Source: Lindgomyces ingoldianus
Lineage: Eukaryota > Ascomycota > Dothideomycetes > Pleosporales > Lindgomycetaceae
Assembly (NCBI RefSeq): GCF_010093535.1
Contig: NW_022985198.1
Coordinates: 174,321 to 238,320 of the forward strand
Length of the DNA: 64,000 nucleotides
Direction: 5' to 3'
The notes under the pieces are model-generated. The model had not been told where the DNA came from. It did no database searches and worked only from the letters and a program-made list of their open reading frames with translations. How positions within the stretch are numbered: position 1 is the stretch's first letter; the number at the start of each line of letters is the position of its first letter. Positions 10,738 to 21,237 of the stretch are shown in pieces. The position numbers and the translations under genes are program-made.

Positions 10738-11556
10738 TTGATGATTGAGAGAATAAAGGTGGGTCTTCAGAGGTCTGTTATTCACTTTCTGGTTGCTACC
10801 AAAGGCAGAGAGTCTTGTCGTAGACTGTCGGTTGGTTCCTCAGCCATAAAGGGAACGCTTTGAGGTCCATGATTGAAGTAGGTGTATAACAACCTGCCGT
10901 GACATATGGTGGTATTTGAAGAAATGAGAGCGAGAAACAAAGTAGATGGTCAATAATTGAAAAAGCAAGCCGGTCAGGTTCAAGACAGATGGAGAAATAG
11001 GATTCAGAATTAAAAGATGAAACGGCTCAGTCAGTACTGACAAATCATCATAAATCACACGTGACTAAATGGTCCTGAGGAGACTTTCTACCAGTTCTAA
11101 TATAGCCGTTCTTAATATTCTTACAGCCTTACTTTTTCTATCTCTTAATTGTAAGGCTATTACTGATGTGCAGACCTCCTGGGCTCTGGACTCCAATGAT
11201 TCTAAATGTATCCTCATCCAAAACTTGCCAGAGGAATAAACATCGGATATTCACGGAAATATGTAACACAACCTAAGTGGCCGAGGATATACGCCCGTTG
11301 ACATTCAACCTACGGACCCGCAACCCCACTTCTCCGCAATTCCAAGCAGCGCTACCGCTCTAGACCCGTACGCCACAAGCTTGATGAAACCCAAGATCTG
11401 GGGCACAGAAGACTAATACGTCAACCTGTGCAGCCCTTGCACATTTCATGAACGATGAATCTAACTAGCCCGTGGCGTCATAGTTGCTTGCACCAAACAT
11501 TCAGATGCAAGTGAATTGATATCAGCAACCCAAATAACCAACGCAAGCCCCTCACT
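10738..11556. other. Intergenic, no gene recognised
   Basis: No coding pattern on either strand. The part next to 11557 is the downstream flank of the minus-strand dioxygenase gene. A short open frame at 10840-11058 has no recognisable motif. Confidence 0.4.
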
Positions 11557-12676
11557 TCAGCCCTTCATATTCGAGCTCCCCAAATTGAATCCTGGTCTAG
11601 CATCCTTTCCCTTCTCATTTAACCCCCAAGCTGTCGAACTCGCATCATGCACCGTCGTCCTCCTCAAGTCCCTCCTAAACTTGCCCGCAAAGGTTCCACC
11701 ACCCGCTCTATGTAAAACGCAGGTATTATCCCAAATAACTAAATCACTTGGATTCTCCCACGGAACACTGATCCTGTATTTCTCTTGCGTCGCATGGTCT
11801 AGTAACTGCTTTAACAAGGCATCGCTCTTTTCCTTGTCTACACCTTCGACATGGTGCGCGTGGGCAGCGATGTATAGGTTCATGCGGTTAGAGGGTTCGT
11901 GGAGTTGGGCAATCTTGTGGGCGTACATAGGTTGTGATTCGACGTCGAGGTCTTTGAAGAATTCTGGAGCTGCAGTTTTACGCGAATGCGCCATGCAATG
12001 TGCAGCTGCATAGTCATATTCCAAGAGTTCGGACTTGAGCTCTTCAGGTAGCTCGTCAAAAGCGGTGCGGGAGTCGGCGAAATCTGTGTTGCCGCCGTGG
12101 CCTGGAGGGGGCAGTTCGTAGGCGCGGAGGAGGGAAAAGGATGCTCGGCGTGGGTTGAAGGAGGAGTCCACATGGAAGAGACCATTTCCCTACCCGATGT
12201 GAGCATTGAAGCTATTTGGGCTAATTTCATAACGAGTGCTATAAAGCGAATAGATCGAGGCAAATATACCTTCTGGTATTGAGCTTTTGGCGAGCTGGGG
12301 TCGATAACGTTGCCATTTTCATCGACATTGCCCGCATCAAAGAGCTCATAGTGCTGATACCTCATCTTTCTCCCTCCGGTCATGTATGGCCTAATATCAT
12401 CCAGGTCACCCAGTCGCCGAGAGAATTCAACATGTGCGGTATCATCCATCCCGGTATTGCGAAACACGCAAACACCGTACTGCAAAAGGTATTATCTTCC
12501 GAATGTAGCCGTTTGCTATGCGTACAACTTACCTTTGCCATTGCGGCTAGGACCTCTTTAAATTGCTCCTCGGATGGATTAGGGAAGTTCACTCCCTCGA
12601 TCTCTGCTCCAAAGGTTGGGTGCAATTCCTTGACCGTAATGGTCTTGAAGGTGCTCTCTTGAACAAGACCAGGCAT
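11557..12676 (-). CDS. TauD/TfdA-family Fe(II)/2-oxoglutarate dioxygenase
   Basis: Three exons, 12533-12676, 12270-12479 and 11557-12189, give 328 residues; introns use GTAAGT/TTGCAG and GTATAT/GGGTAG. The start MPGLVQESTFKTITVKELHP at 12676 is where homologues usually begin, although open frame continues upstream. The iron ligands are visible: H124-x-D126 in LFHVDSSFNPRRAS and the distal H278 in WDNTCVLHRAGGG. Arg residues in RRDLRRTTV (near 291-295) should bind 2-oxoglutarate. GLFHVDSSFNPRRASFSLL with a HRAGGG block resembles fungal 2,4-D/alpha-ketoglutarate dioxygenase (TfdA)-like enzymes as much as taurine dioxygenase, so the substrate could be a sulfonate or an aryloxy acid. It is transcribed divergently from an anion-type MFS permease 573 bp away, which suggests coupled uptake and cleavage. 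Confidence 0.9.
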
Positions 12677-13249
12677 CGCGTTGTAGTGTATCGGAATATG
12701 TTGCTTAAAGTCGTATCCAAAGAGAGAATTCCGTCCAGATGGTTCATAGGTTGCTGCTAGGTTGATTCTCTCCCAGCGCTGGGACCAAGATGGGGTGACT
12801 AGCATATATGAAATCCACGACCCCGGCAATTAATCCTTCATATTTGCCGATGCCCTTCTCAAGAGATCATGCAGTCTCTCCAGCTCTGTAAATGCCCCGC
12901 TGCTTGGCAACCCCACGGCTCACTAACGGATTCTCTGCGGTCCAATCAACTTTTTCTGCTGACGCTGGAAATAAGCTATTTGACGCGCGATTCGATTTAT
13001 CGCTATACATCCCTCAGAAGAAAATCGTATATCACAAAGGAACACGAAATAACTCCCGGGTCTTAGCGAATTATAGCCTTTGGAGAAAGAGACCCATGCA
13101 AGAAAGGATCAGCGAGATCACCACCCCGCATTGCTGGTAACACCCTGGTAGCCGCACCAGCAACTACCGATGGCCATTAAAACTCGGAAAATGTTTAAGA
13201 CAGACGTGAACTCGCTCTGAAATTCTATGTCCTCATCGACTCCATCGAC
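12677..13249. promoter_or_regulatory. Shared divergent promoter region (dioxygenase / MFS permease)
   Basis: The 573 bases separate the start codons of two oppositely transcribed genes, so both promoters and any shared operator must lie here. I could not identify a specific transcription-factor site with confidence. The open frame running into this region from the dioxygenase side is probably not translated. Confidence 0.55.
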
Positions 13250-15358
13250 ATGCCCTCCGATATCAAAGAAAACAATGTTCACGTCGAGAATCTGCCCCCG
13301 AAAGGGGAGCATATTGTTGACGAGTCGCGTCTCGATACCGACATTCACTTGAATGCGGCAATACAAGCGGAGGTCGACAAAGATGAGCAGCGTGTTAAAA
13401 AAATCATTCGCAGGGTTGATTTTCGGCTAGTGCCTATCCTAGGGTTGCTGTACATGTGGGCGCTGATTGATCGAGTCAACCTTCCTGTCGTAGGTCTTCC
13501 GTGATTGGGGATTTTGAGGGAGATTCGCTGACTAGAGATCAGATTCAAATAGCTGGAATGCGGAAGGAGCTCGGTACCGATCAAGGAAACCGATACACTT
13601 TAATAACAATGATCGTACGTTATAGAAGAAGCGCTGGGAATGAACCCGACTGAAAGACACAGTTCTTCGTCACGTACATCACTTTTGATTATCCGTCCAA
13701 CATATTTCTGCGAAAGCTTGGGCCAGCAAAGTGGCTTGGTCTAATTGGCACGTTAGTCACACGCTCATCAGTCCTACTGAAAGATACTAATAGAAGTCAA
13801 AGTTGCTGGGGATGCCTTACTATCGCAATGGGATTCTGCCAATCCTGGAAGACGGTGCTCCGTATGTAAGCAAATTCTGGCGCAGCATTAACAAGACTGA
13901 CGATTTCCATATAGTATGCAGAGCAATTTTTGGTGCATTTGAAGCTGGGATGGCCCCTGGTTGTGTCTACCGTTCGTATTTCGGAACCGTCAAGGAACAG
14001 ACTCGCTGCTAATGGATAGCAGTACTCTCCTGTTGGTATACAAGATATGAAGTACAGAAGCGGTATATTCTCCCAATCCATTTGGAAGTCGGGCCATGGG
14101 TCGCTGAAGATGCGCAGATTTGCAGCGTGGGCGTGCATCGGGGTTTTCGGGTCGGGTCTCTCCAGTCTCCTTGCATACGGCATTACCACAATGGGCACTT
14201 ATCGAGGCTTCCACGCGTGGAGATGGATATTCATAATTGTTCGTTAAGACGGCACCGCCGAGTTGTTTCAAGGCTAACGCAGGAACAGGAGGGGATTATT
14301 AGCGCGTCTATTGGCATCCTCGCAGCGATCATCTTGATCGATTTTCCCGACCGAGGTGGGGCATTCCAACTTCCGCTTTCTATCAATACTCATAAGACTT
14401 GCAGCGGCTCGTCCAGGGTTGTTCCTGAGAAAAGGGTTCCTCACTGCAGAGGAAGCTTCTATTGTTCTCGCAAGAGTTGAGCGAGATAGAGCGGACGCAG
14501 TCCCTGAGCAATTCACTGCTAGAAATATCCTTCGAGCGTTGAGTGATTGGAAAATGTGGCAATTTCCGTTCCTCCTCTTCTGCAATGTGAGTGCTGCACT
14601 TTCGGTGAACACAAGAGGAATGCTGACGTAGAAAGAATCTCACTGTCTATTCATTTTCTTATTTCCTTCCCATCATCCTTCAAGGTTCTATGCACTACTC
14701 GGCGAAAATGACATACATCCTAAATGTCCCGCCGTATGTTTTTGCGGCTTTTGTAAGTCAATCGCCTTGCTAGTGACCTCGTTTGGCTGATACACTTCAG
14801 TGGATGTTCGGGGCCGGCTACCTCAATGACAGGGTCAAAATGCGAGGACCGACACTTGTGATTCAAGCACTCATCATTATCATGGGCGCGAGTCTCATGG
14901 CTTTCGCCAAAAACCCCGGTGCCCGCTACTTCGGCGTCTTCGTCGCGGTTGGAGGAACGAATTCAAACATCCCAACTATTTATGGCTACCAGCACAACAA
15001 CATTAGTAGGTACCATGTGATTTCATAGGGAGGTGACTGACAAGCGGGCAGCGGGTCAAACGAAGCGTGCTCTTGCGACAGCGATGCTTCTGATGGGTGG
15101 TGGATGTGGAGGCATCGTGGCCTCCTTTGTATTTCGTCAAAAGGACGCTCCCAACTACCTGTAAGCAGTGTTGAGCCTTACTATGTATTGAATGCCGCTA
15201 ACACGTGTAGCCCCGGAATGATCACTGTCATTGTGTCCCAAGTGCTTACGGTTCTGCTGGTTTCGATGAATTTTGTCTACTTCTTGTATCGGAATCGGAA
15301 GGCTGATCGGGGAGAGGCAATACTGGAGAATACTCCAGGATTTCGTTATACATACTGA
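13250..15358 (+). CDS. MFS anion:cation symporter (Dal5/Seo1/allantoate permease type)
   Basis: Thirteen exons keep one frame of 501 residues: 13250-13489, 13543-13614, 13663-13751, 13803-13861, 13915-13971, 14023-14062, 14118-14238, 14289-14355, 14405-14586, 14636-14752, 14801-15005, 15052-15160 and 15211-15358. All introns are short GT-AG. Family signatures of the anion:cation symporter group of MFS are present: DFRLVPILGLLYMWALIDRVN in helix 1, NIFLRKLGPAKWLG, FGAFEAGMAPGCVY, WYTRYEVQKR, HAWRWIFII and the DRADAVPEQF loop before helix 7, then NNITGQTKRALATAM. About 12 membrane helices are expected in the plasma membrane. Relatives carry allantoate, nicotinate, pantothenate, or sulfonates and other organosulfur anions. 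The divergent TauD/TfdA-type gene suggests an organic acid or sulfonate cargo, which is inference. No lesion is seen. Confidence 0.9.
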
Positions 15359-15544
15359 TGGTGAGATGACATGGATACAGTTGAAGGCTGAGGAGCGGCA
15401 AAGCCACGGACCCGAAAGTGAAGAAACCGGCGAATGGAAATCTCCGCTTCACCGAGAGTGCTTATGTAATGACCTCCAATTGCACGCTCAAATCGCGGCA
15501 GGTCCACCATCGCTCCTACATCCCCAGTGTCTCACACCATCATC

Positions 15545-16843
15545 ATGCTTACAATCAATGATGTCCCAAATGAACTGGTGCTCAACATCTTCGAGCACAT
15601 ACACGTAGCAGAGGAGCCCATTGCGACATTCAGATCGCTATGCCAAACATCTCGGAGGCTTCAAACGGCGGCAGAGCCCTTCCTCTACCATACGTACCGT
15701 CACCGAATTGGCCTTCGGCCCATCCATCATTTTGCAGGAACACTTGCCGATCGACCAAAACTAGCCAGACATGTTCGCAAGATTGATATTGAGCTTATGA
15801 AATCTGCCAGACGACGGCCTCCCAGTACGCCTGAACGTGAATCCACCAGAAAGCTCCGTCGCGCAGTTGAACGCTTCCGCCTTCCACCACCACGTGCCAA
15901 TGCATGGAAAAGTCTGGTCTCTGAAGAGGACAATGATATTGCCTGCGCCGCTCTCATCATTTCGGTTACGCCAAAGATTGAAGAACTCTGGCTCTCTTAT
16001 GACCAGGAATGGCCACTTTGGTGGTTAGAATTAATGGATGCTGCCTCAAATCCTTTGTTCGTAGCAATTTACCACGGGTTCAACCATTTGCACACAGTCA
16101 AAATCAATCGAGGGCTCCATTCCACCGGCTTTGTCCTGCTGTGGCCTTTATGTACAATCCTGGCGCTCCCCAGCCTCCGCTACCTTGAAGTCCGAGGATG
16201 TCTGGAAAGAGGTCCCGAGGCAGGCCCTTCGGACGACCAGGAATGGCTGCAGCTAACTTCAACAGTCGAAACGGTGGTGTTCCTTGAAAGCGAACTCAGC
16301 GGTTCAGCGATCAATCAACTCTTTCGTTCTTGCAAAGCTGTAAAGCACTTTCACTATGAAATGGGCCTTCTACCTACAAGCCATCAACTTCTAGACTACT
16401 CAAGTCTCGATTTAGCTTTAACATGGAGTGCCGATTCACTCGAAACTCTTCAAATCGATTTTTCAAATGAAGAGACGTCGCAAATTTGGGGCTTCGACTT
16501 CAACGTCATCTCATCCCTTCAATCGCTCTCCAAGTTTCCCAACCTCCGAAAAATAGACGTCCCTATCAACGCAATTCTTCAGTTCGATGAGAATGAATGG
16601 GAACACGTGGGATCGCGGCTCGGGGCTCTGCTGCCCAAATCACTCGAAGAGTTCTCACTTTGCAACCCGATACAAAGACACCAAGTGCGATTTAGTCAGC
16701 TGGAGGAGTTTGTAGACAAAGATGTGGGGAATTTCCCGAATTTGAAGCTCATACATGTGCGATCAACAGAACCCAGGCATCCGGATTGGGACAAATTAGC
16801 CGAGAAACTCAGCAATACAAACGTCTCCATTGTAGTCGATTGA
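15545..16843 (+). CDS. F-box domain protein
   Basis: A single exon of 432 residues starting at MLTINDVPNELVLNIF. The F-box spans about residues 4-50 (VPNELVLNIFEHI, then FRSLCQTSRRLQTAAEPFLY), which would dock to Skp1 in an SCF ubiquitin ligase. The rest has loosely spaced Leu-rich segments (LRYLEVRGC, LETLQIDF, LRKIDVP, LKLIHVRS), so it is probably a divergent leucine-rich, substrate-binding solenoid typical of fungal F-box/LRR proteins. The frame stays open upstream to a GTG at 15527, but the ATG at 15545 is the first usable start. The target is unknown. The gene lies 186 bp downstream of the MFS permease on the same strand, with no sign of functional linkage. Confidence 0.8.
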   Translation: MLTINDVPNELVLNIFEHIHVAEEPIATFRSLCQTSRRLQTAAEPFLYHTYRHRIGLRPIHHFAGTLADRPKLARHVRKIDIELMKSARRRPPSTPERESTRKLRRAVERFRLPPPRANAWKSLVSEEDNDIACAALIISVTPKIEELWLSYDQEWPLWWLELMDAASNPLFVAIYHGFNHLHTVKINRGLHSTGFVLLWPLCTILALPSLRYLEVRGCLERGPEAGPSDDQEWLQLTSTVETVVFLESELSGSAINQLFRSCKAVKHFHYEMGLLPTSHQLLDYSSLDLALTWSADSLETLQIDFSNEETSQIWGFDFNVISSLQSLSKFPNLRKIDVPINAILQFDENEWEHVGSRLGALLPKSLEEFSLCNPIQRHQVRFSQLEEFVDKDVGNFPNLKLIHVRSTEPRHPDWDKLAEKLSNTNVSIVVD

Positions 16844-17335
16844 GGCTTTCCTAGCCACCCTAGTAAGTGCTCCCATTGACCAATCGATTGGTCAAATGCT
16901 GACAAAGACTCGTCACTGCAGACAAAGAGTTCGCCGCAATGATAGTACACAGTGTTAGCAAAATCAGACATCATGCGCTGTTCGTCCCATAATTTCTTGA
17001 TGTTCTGTGGGAAAACGCAGCATTAGAGTTTGATTGAGAACGCCCACCCCTTTGTTACGCGAACGTGGTTCACAACACTCATTCACAACCAGCAATACCT
17101 TCACATACACATGCCGTAAGCCACCAGTGACTACAAAATATGCAACTGTGTCCAACTTCTCCCAAGATTCTGCTTCTGCTTCTTTTCAAACAACGAATTC
17201 ACCGCATCTTCGTCACAAGCGCGGTCACGTGGGGATGCAGCCTCGCTTTCCAAGATTATCCTCGGACTATATTACCTCCTCTTCATACGCAACAATAAAC
17301 GCCTTGCGAACAAATACTTCTCCTAGCGAGCACTA
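16844..17335. other. Intergenic, no gene recognised
   Basis: Space between the F-box gene and the peptide transporter. An open frame at 17034-17336 is Ser/Thr-rich without a recognisable pattern. The region presumably contains the promoter of the transporter gene. Confidence 0.35.
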
Positions 17336-20300
17336 ATGGAAGTGACTTCTGTGGCTCCGGAGGCGACAGGAATAAGGTTTGTGATCCCATCATCGGTCCC
17401 GCTCCCGTGACTAATCTTTTCATAGAAACTGCGATTCTTCACCCCCAGGGTCCCATCGTAATCGCCCTGCCAAGTCCCACGGCCTACGCACAGTCGTTGA
17501 TCGAATACCGAAGCGAGTATGGGTCGTAGCTATCGTTGCGTTCTGGGAGAGGTTTACGTTCTGGGGGGTCACGGCGCCGTGGCGTGAGTTTGTCCGACAT
17601 GCCGCTTCGCAATAAAGTGATTTCCATTAACCTTGGCTCTTCACAGAGAACTACATGCAAAATTCGCCCGAATCCGACACTGTGCCCGGTTACTTGGGTC
17701 TAGGACAAGCATCAGCCACTAGGATCTACAACGGATTCTACATCTTTTACTATATCACCCCTCTTCCCTTTGCAGTCGTCTCTGACACTCGCTTCGGCAG
17801 GTACAAGACCCTCTGTCTCAGTGTCATGTTAGTGTAGTGCCGTTATTTCTCCAGCTTACGGTAATTTTAATATACTGACCGACTGTAGGCTGTATATTCT
17901 GGGCTGTGGTTTGTTACTCCTGAGCTCTTCCCCTTCTGTGCTCCCAGCTGGAAGATTGGGCTTACCCGGCCTTCTTGGCGCAATGGCTTTGATCGGCCTT
18001 GGAGGAGGAGGGTTCAAAGCTATTATGCCCCCATTCATAGGTAGGCCTTGATTTATTGCTCCAGACCTAGATATAGTGTTGGCCTAACTTCGTCATAGTC
18101 GACCAGTACCTCGAGACCCAGCCCAAGCTTAGGACCCTAAGAACAGGGGAGCAAGTAATGACGGACCGGGCACTCACCGTGCAGTACATATACAACTTAT
18201 ATTACTGGTGAGTATGAAGAATATCATAATAGGTTCCTTGAAGGCGGGCTGACTCTTTGGTAGGGTCGGAAATCTGGGATCACTCTCTTGGTTTGCCACC
18301 ACATTCCTCGAGTTTCACAATACCTTCACATCTGCGTACTCCATACCCCTAATTGGAATAATACTTGCGATGGCTATGCTCCTCCTGGGTTTAAAGTGGT
18401 ATAGTATGCTTTCCAGCCCCCAGCTGAGTTACCACCATGGAGGCTAATATAAATCGCAGTCAAGGCACCTCAAAATGGGAACGTACTTCCCAAAGTGGCC
18501 AGTATTTTTACGCACGCTGCTAGAAACGGGTTTAAAATGTCACACGCACGCCCAGAATACTTACTTGAACATCGTGAAAAGATTGTCAGCTGGACCGGCA
18601 AACTTTGCGATGAGCTTTGCGACGGGCTTAGGGCTTGCCGGGTATTGTACGCTCCATTCATTAATTGGGTGAAGACGTTCCTATATTAAAAGCTAATCAT
18701 TCTTTCAGGGTTGCGTTCGTCATGTTCTACGTCTGCTTCGACCAAATGCAAACCAACCTGATCTCTCAAGCCGGGCAAATGGAGTTCAAGAATTTCCCAA
18801 ACGACGCGCTTCCCGGCATCAATCAAGTGGCCTGTATTGTCCTTGGCCCACTTATACAGCACGGACTGTATCCCTTCCTCCAACGGCGGAGAATCAGCTT
18901 CAACCCTATTGCTCGAATTACAGTTGGATTCATGTTCATTGCACTCTCCATGTTCTATGCCACATTCATCCAGAAAATTATATATAGCACTGGACCTTGC
19001 TACAAGCACCCCAAAACCTGCCTCGAGTCTCCAGCATCAAATAAGCGGCCAATTCCCAATCACGTGAACGTTTGGATTCAGGCTCCGATGTACGTTCTCA
19101 TTGCTATCGGTGAGATCTTTGCACAGGTTACCGCACTCGAATATGCCAACGAGAACTCTCCAGAAGATATGAAGGCTATCGTGCAAGCTATCAATTTGCT
19201 CATCGCTGGGGTCGGCTCCGCATGTGCAATGAGCCTTACACCGATAGCTCGAGACCCATACGTTATCATTCTGTATGCATGCCTAGCAGGTGCAATGGTA
19301 CTGACTACGACAATCTTCTGGTGGATATTTCACGCATACGATAACTGCTATTCTTCGCTTGGTAGCGAGGATGCCTTGGTGGAAACAGAGGAAAATCCAG
19401 GGAATAACAATATCTTTCGGAACCATCTAGACGCTAGCACACCTGAGATGAGATTGGAAGGACGACATGTATTGGATAGACCACCAAGTGCACATATTCG
19501 TTCACAGTGGTGCGAGTTTCACGGTACAACCATTGACCCCATGACAAGGAATGTTGAGAGGGGCTTGGACTTGCACACTAGAGCTAAGACGAGGAAACAC
19601 GCCAAACTCTCCAGACGAAGGTTGAGCAGAGCAGTCGGCAAACACAGTCCCGATGGACGTCTCACGAAGGAGTCTTACTACCTCGATCTTGGTTCACTAA
19701 ACTCGGGAGCTGCTGTTACGAAACCGAGGGGTTCGGAACGGATAATTACATCTGGTGCGATGCTTCATGGGACCATGTCATTGAAAGGAATGACTGCCAA
19801 ATCACCTCACACTATGCGACCATCGACTAGAGCACAGGTGTCCCCGGAAGTTGAGGCGCAAGATTTTCATCATGACTGCAGTCCGACAACTAGGCAATAT
19901 CACAGTTCATTCGCTCCGTTTTGTGTTGCACTGTCTCCATCTTCGGTTTACGGAGTACCCAGCGTACAGCAATACCCATCTCAGAGCCACGAGACTCTCT
20001 CCCCATCCTCGGAGTGTACTTCATTTGCGATAGCATTAGAAACGATTAAATATGGCCAGGGGTTAGAACCACCCACCCCTAGCGATTTTGCTTGCCGAGA
20101 ATTGCTCCAGGACAAGGTTGGGCCAAGTGCCACTTTCCAAACTCCAAGACCCCTCTCAACCCACGCACAAACGAACCAGCCTCATGAAGATGACAACGAC
20201 AACGGCAGCGACGGCGACGACAGTACCTCACCTGTATCTACCGCCTCAAGCATATGCGATTCTGCTAGCATATATTCGCAAAATACAAGGTCAACTCCAT

Positions 20301-20527
20301 ATTCCAGTTTCCTCCCTTCCCAGTCACAGTGCGCATTCCCTCGCCTCCAAGGCATTCGCCCACACGATCCGACAGGAATCTCAAACAATTTAGGTATTAA
20401 CAGTACGCGCCATCCCTCAGACGTCTTCTCGGTCAGCACAACCATGCAAGAAGCCCTCCGCAATATAAGGGATGCTTCTTCTGGCCAACGTTCACCTGAT
20501 AGCGACAGGGTCTCAGCTGGCAAATGA
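17336..20527 (+). CDS. PTR2-type proton/oligopeptide transporter with long C-terminal tail
   Basis: Eight exons, 17336-17376, 17426-17583, 17647-17833, 17889-18040, 18099-18207, 18264-18403, 18460-18646 and 18709-20527, give 930 residues in one frame. The POT/PTR2 family is shown by AIVAFWERFTFWGVTAPWQN (with the E-R-F/Y-x-x-Y-like helix 1 motif), FYYITPLPFAVVSDTRFGRY, GLGGGGFKAIMPPF, the YIYNLYYWVGNLGSLS segment, and FDQMQTNLISQAGQM followed by NQVACIVLGPLI. It should import di- and tripeptides with protons at the plasma membrane. The membrane part ends near residue 550 (IFWWIFHAYDNCY). About 380 residues follow, rich in Ser, Thr, Pro and charged residues, including a run of Asp/Asn/Gly near DNDNGSDGDD. 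This tail is unusual, because typical members are about 550-620 residues long. It is probably a disordered cytoplasmic regulatory tail. The donor of the seventh intron (18647) was chosen to keep frame and family spacing. Confidence 0.88.
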
Positions 20528-21158
20528 GCGACTCTCGATCCCCCACCAGATAGTACAGATCTTTACGGTTTGTAACTGATGCCGACCCGAAAATTTAATG
20601 TGTGGCATACGATTCATACACTTCCTACTCTCCACTTTTGTATCTGACATAAGCATTGGGTATTATCGGATTCTCCTTCTTGCTCAAACTTCACTTTTGA
20701 CAAGGCATTTTGAATTGCTTTTGTTTACATCCGATATTTGAAAGGCATTTGCTGTATGATTTCCTCCCTTTAGGCGGCATCCTGTTCTCACCTATCTCTT
20801 GTATCTAGAAATGCTGATAGTAGTACTAGATAAGGAGCACCTAGGAATAGGCTGCGCTAAGGTCGAGACGGAATAGAGTATGTAGGTTGGTTGTAATGTC
20901 CAAGCAAACACTACTTTTTAATCCAGTTGAAGTGTGAAGGAGATTGCGATAGTTTTCTCATACTTAAGATCAGTAAAATGAAATGCCCCAGGTATATATG
21001 AAGCTCGTGTACAAGCAGAGGCAAAGTGTCAATCTTAGGCATGCCACCAAACCTCCCAATATCAAAGAACAACCGACATAATCCGGTTCCCAACACATGC
21101 AAGGCCTATCTGAAACGTACAAGAAAAATGCTATTTGTGCAAAGTTGCCAAAAAGATT
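20528..21158. other. Intergenic / 3' flank of transporter gene
   Basis: No coding pattern. The proximal part is probably the 3' UTR of the peptide transporter; the rest separates it from the tRNA gene on the opposite strand. Confidence 0.4.
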
Positions 21159-21237
21159 TGCCCACTATCAGAATCGAACTGATGACCTTATCATAGCGGC
21201 CTACTAGTGATACGCTCTACCACTGAGCCAAGCGGGC
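21159..21237 (-). tRNA. tRNA-Thr (anticodon AGT) with 7-nt intron
   Basis: On the minus strand the gene begins GCCCGCTTGGCTCAGTGG and ends AGTGGGC plus discriminator A. The acceptor stem GCCCGCT/AGTGGGC pairs over seven positions with one G-T wobble. The D arm GCTC...GAGC, the T arm ATCAG-TTCGATT-CTGAT and the anticodon stem TATCA/TGATA are all complete. The anticodon loop is CTAGTA followed by a seven-base insert and A, so the intron sits one base 3' of the anticodon AGT, the standard eukaryotic position. Internal A and B boxes are present. Confidence 0.93.

Noticed and set aside
12677..12829. N-terminal extension of the dioxygenase reading frame to 12829
   Set aside because: The frame is open, but family similarity begins at the ATG at 12676; the extension is probably 5' UTR.
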